Source of the DNA: Pseudomonas guariconensis
Lineage (GTDB): Bacteria; Pseudomonadota; Gammaproteobacteria; Pseudomonadales; Pseudomonadaceae
NCBI RefSeq assembly: GCF_900102675.1
Contig: NZ_FMYX01000005.1
Span: 186,001-250,000, forward strand
Length of the DNA stretch: 64,000 bases
Reading direction: 5' to 3'
The notes under the pieces were generated by a model, which worked only from the letters and a program-made list of their open reading frames with translations, ran no database searches and was not told the DNA's origin. Positions 61,919 through 64,000 of the stretch are shown in pieces. A program made the translations under genes and the position numbers. Position 1 is the first letter of the stretch. Each line of letters starts with the position of its first letter.

Positions 61919-63373
61919 ATGATCGATGTGCTTGTCATCGGAGGGGGCAATGCCGCCCTCTGTGCCGCGCTGATGGCGCGGGAGGCCGGAGCCAGCGTGA
62001 TGCTGCTCGAAGCGGCCCCACGTGCCTGGCGGGGCGGCAATTCCCAACATACCCGCAACCTGCGCTGCATGCATGATGAGCCGCAGGACGTGCTGGTCGA
62101 GTCATACCCGGAAGAAGAGTTCTGGCAGGACCTGCTCAAGGTCACCGGTGGCCAGACCGACGAAACGCTCGCGCGTTTGGTGATTCGCGCGTCCTCCAAT
62201 TGCCGCGACTGGATGCGCCGCCATGGTGTGCACTTCCAGCCGTCGTTATCCGGTGCGCTGCATACCGCTCGAACCAACGCGTTCTTCATGGGCGGTGGCA
62301 AGGCGCTGGTCAATGCGTACTTTCGCAGTGCCGAGCATCTGGGCGTACAGATTCGCTACGACACCCCCGTCGCCGACATCGAACTGCACAACGGACGCTT
62401 CGTTGCCGCGCACGTGCCGGCGCGTGAAGTCCAAGGCCGACACTTGCCCGCCGAACGCATCGAGGCGCGCAGTTGTGTGCTCGCCGCCGGAGGTTTCGAG
62501 TCCAACCGCCAGTGGTTGCGCGAGGTCTGGGGACAGAACGAACGAGGGGAGTGGCCTTCGGACAATTTCCTGATTCGCGGTACGCGTTTCAACGATGGGG
62601 TGCTGTTGCGCCGCATGATCGAACACGGCGCCGACACGATCGGCGACCCGACACAGGCGCACATGGTGGCGATCGATGCCCGTGCGCCGCTGTACGACGG
62701 CGGCATCTGTACGCGCATCGATTGTGTGTCGCTGGGCGTGGTGGTCAATCGCGACGGTCAGCGTTTCTATGACGAAGGCGAAGACTTCTGGCCCAAGCGT
62801 TATGCCATCTGGGGACGGCTGGTGGCCCAACAGCCCGGGCAAGTGGGCTTCTCGATCATCGACCAGAAAGCCCTTGGCCGCTTCATGCCCCCGGTCTTCC
62901 CGGGGGCTACCGCCGATAGCCTGGAAGCCCTGGCCGGCCTGCTCGGCTTGCCCGTGCAGCCCTTCGTCGACACCGTGCGGGCCTACAACCGAGCCTGCCA
63001 GGCGGGCACCTTCGACCACACCCGGTTGGACGACTGCCACACCCTGGGCCTGGAGCCTGTGAAGAGCCACTGGGCACGACCGATCGATACCCCTCCTTAC
63101 TACGGCTACCCGCTGCGTCCTGGCGTCACTTTCACCTACTTGGGGCTGCGCACCGACGAAACCGCCGCGGTCCATTTCGCTGGACAGCCCAGCCCGAACC
63201 TGTTCGTCGCCGGCGAAATGATGGCGGGCAATGTGCTCGGCAAGGGCTACACCGCGGGTGTCGGCATGTCCATCGGCACTGCCTTCGGCCGCATCGCCGG
63301 GACCAGCGCCGCGGCGGCTGCCGGCCATGTATATCCAGAACAAGAGAATCGCCATGACCGCACAACTGCCTGA
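61919..63373 (+). CDS. tcuA: Tricarballylate dehydrogenase TcuA (FAD-dependent)
   Basis: A 484-residue flavoprotein of the succinate dehydrogenase/fumarate reductase superfamily. FAD motifs [19 protein letters not shown] and [11 protein letters not shown] are present, and [11 protein letters not shown] is characteristic of TcuA. It oxidises tricarballylate to cis-aconitate, passing electrons to TcuB. CTGGAGGCGAA precedes the ATG. Its 3' end overlaps tcuB by 20 bases. Confidence 0.92.
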   Translation: MIDVLVIGGGNAALCAALMAREAGASVMLLEAAPRAWRGGNSQHTRNLRCMHDEPQDVLVESYPEEEFWQDLLKVTGGQTDETLARLVIRASSNCRDWMRRHGVHFQPSLSGALHTARTNAFFMGGGKALVNAYFRSAEHLGVQIRYDTPVADIELHNGRFVAAHVPAREVQGRHLPAERIEARSCVLAAGGFESNRQWLREVWGQNERGEWPSDNFLIRGTRFNDGVLLRRMIEHGADTIGDPTQAHMVAIDARAPLYDGGICTRIDCVSLGVVVNRDGQRFYDEGEDFWPKRYAIWGRLVAQQPGQVGFSIIDQKALGRFMPPVFPGATADSLEALAGLLGLPVQPFVDTVRAYNRACQAGTFDHTRLDDCHTLGLEPVKSHWARPIDTPPYYGYPLRPGVTFTYLGLRTDETAAVHFAGQPSPNLFVAGEMMAGNVLGKGYTAGVGMSIGTAFGRIAGTSAAAAAGHVYPEQENRHDRTTA

Positions 63374-64000
63374 ACCCCGCCAACCTGATGCCGAGCAGCC
63401 AGCCCTCGCCCTGATCCCGGTGTTGAACCTTGAGGAGCAGGAAGTGGACCGGCAGATGCGGATCTGCAATGCCTGCCGATACTGCGAGGGCTTCTGCGCC
63501 GTGTTCCCGGCCATGACCCGCAGGCTGGAGTTCGGCAAGGCCGATATCCATTACCTGGCCAACCTGTGCCACAACTGCGGCGCTTGCCTGCACGCCTGTC
63601 AGTATGCCCAGCCCCACGAATTCGCCGTCAACGTGCCCCAAGCCATGGCCAAGGTGCGCGGGCAGACCTACGCCGAATACGCCTGGCCGAGCCTCTTCGG
63701 GCGGCTGTATCGGCACAACGGCACCTATGTCGCCAGTGCCTTGGCAGTGGCCTTGTCGCTGTTTTTGCTGCTGGCATTGTGGGCCAACGGCACGCTGTTG
63801 CCCGGGCGGTTGGCGGGGAATTTCTATGCGGTCTTCCCGCACAACACCTTGGCGTTGATGTTCGGCAGTGTCTTTGCCGCCGCAGGTGTGGCGCTGGCGG
63901 TGGCGGTGCGTCGTTTCTGGCGCTCGGTCTCGCCTGCCCAGGCCCAGGCGCAACCGGCCAAGGGAGCGGTGCTCGAGGCCTCGAGCGCGGCGCTGACCCT
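63354..64000 (+). CDS. tcuB: Tricarballylate utilisation protein TcuB (3' truncated by window)
   Basis: The first 215 codons of TcuB, an iron-sulfur membrane protein that reoxidises TcuA. Two 4Fe-4S motifs, [11 protein letters not shown] and [11 protein letters not shown], lie at about 38-48 and 73-83, followed by hydrophobic helices from about 125. The frame runs off the end of the window. It overlaps the tcuA gene. Confidence 0.92.
   Translation, partial: MTAQLPEPRQPDAEQPALALIPVLNLEEQEVDRQMRICNACRYCEGFCAVFPAMTRRLEFGKADIHYLANLCHNCGACLHACQYAQPHEFAVNVPQAMAKVRGQTYAEYAWPSLFGRLYRHNGTYVASALAVALSLFLLLALWANGTLLPGRLAGNFYAVFPHNTLALMFGSVFAAAGVALAVAVRRFWRSVSPAQAQAQPAKGAVLEASSAALT

Overview
The window looks like a GC-rich fluorescent Pseudomonas chromosome, most likely of the P. 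putida group. The evidence is the codon usage and a gene set typical of that group: CsiD/LhgO glutarate catabolism, gamma-glutamyl-polyamine catabolism, an OprD porin, CopA/CopB, GbdR-type regulators, TcuRAB and many LysR, GntR and RpiR regulators beside transporters. I see no insertion sequence, prophage, integrase or CRISPR array. It reads as a metabolically versatile accessory region built from small catabolic and transport modules, each with its own regulator.

Layout. 1-1881: end of an unknown gene, an M42 aminopeptidase and a membrane protein. 2021-5187: a general-stress cluster (DUF892 ferritin-like protein, Mn catalase, KGG-repeat protein, Nudix hydrolase, two very small proteins) resembling the enterobacterial yciGFE-katN set. 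5323-6147: a periplasmic amino-acid-type binding protein. 6156-13630: a probable quaternary-ammonium catabolic cluster (aldehyde dehydrogenase, class II aldolase-like protein, orphan choline/betaine-type binding protein, AraC/GlxA regulator, GMC oxidoreductase, Rieske oxygenase). 13889-13965: tRNA-Val(GAC) with promoter and terminator. After it comes a lower-GC stretch holding a PAS-GGDEF-EAL protein and a GbdR-like regulator with a long AT-rich leader.

17795-21597 is a copper-resistance operon on the minus strand (copA, a Met/His octapeptide-repeat protein, copB, a His-rich cytochrome c) with a candidate cop box. 21804-24597 pairs an ArsB/NhaD-type transporter with a membrane diguanylate cyclase. 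24981-28137 is the lysine-to-glutarate module (lhgO, csiD/glaH, divergent csiR). 28448-33362 is a polyamine module (puuA, puuD, spuC) bracketed by two HTH-cupin regulators about 84% identical. 33378-35902: OprD-type porin and a DUF1624 membrane protein behind a Zur-like palindrome. 36031-40359: a phosphonoacetaldehyde hydrolase cluster (phnX, LysR, OPA-type MFS transporter, iron alcohol dehydrogenase) with no PhnW aminotransferase.

40503-44655: a CHASE4-PAS-GGDEF-EAL protein and a divergent NCS1 permease. 44716-49811: a polar-amino-acid ABC transporter operon containing an M14 deacylase and an RpiR regulator. 50071-54953: an MFS exporter, a trans-3-hydroxy-L-proline dehydratase-type enzyme, an aldo/keto reductase and an SDR lacking its catalytic Tyr and Lys. 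54982-60636: a zinc-independent MDR, SRPBCC protein, SDR, LysR, DHA1 exporter and a periplasmic cyclase-family protein. 60850-64000: tricarballylate utilisation genes tcuR, tcuA and the start of tcuB.

The genes most worth following up are the quaternary-ammonium cluster, the PhnW-less phosphonate cluster, the M14-containing ABC operon, the paired HTH-cupin regulators and the copper repeat protein. All functional assignments rest on recognised motifs and family resemblance read by eye; no database search was run.
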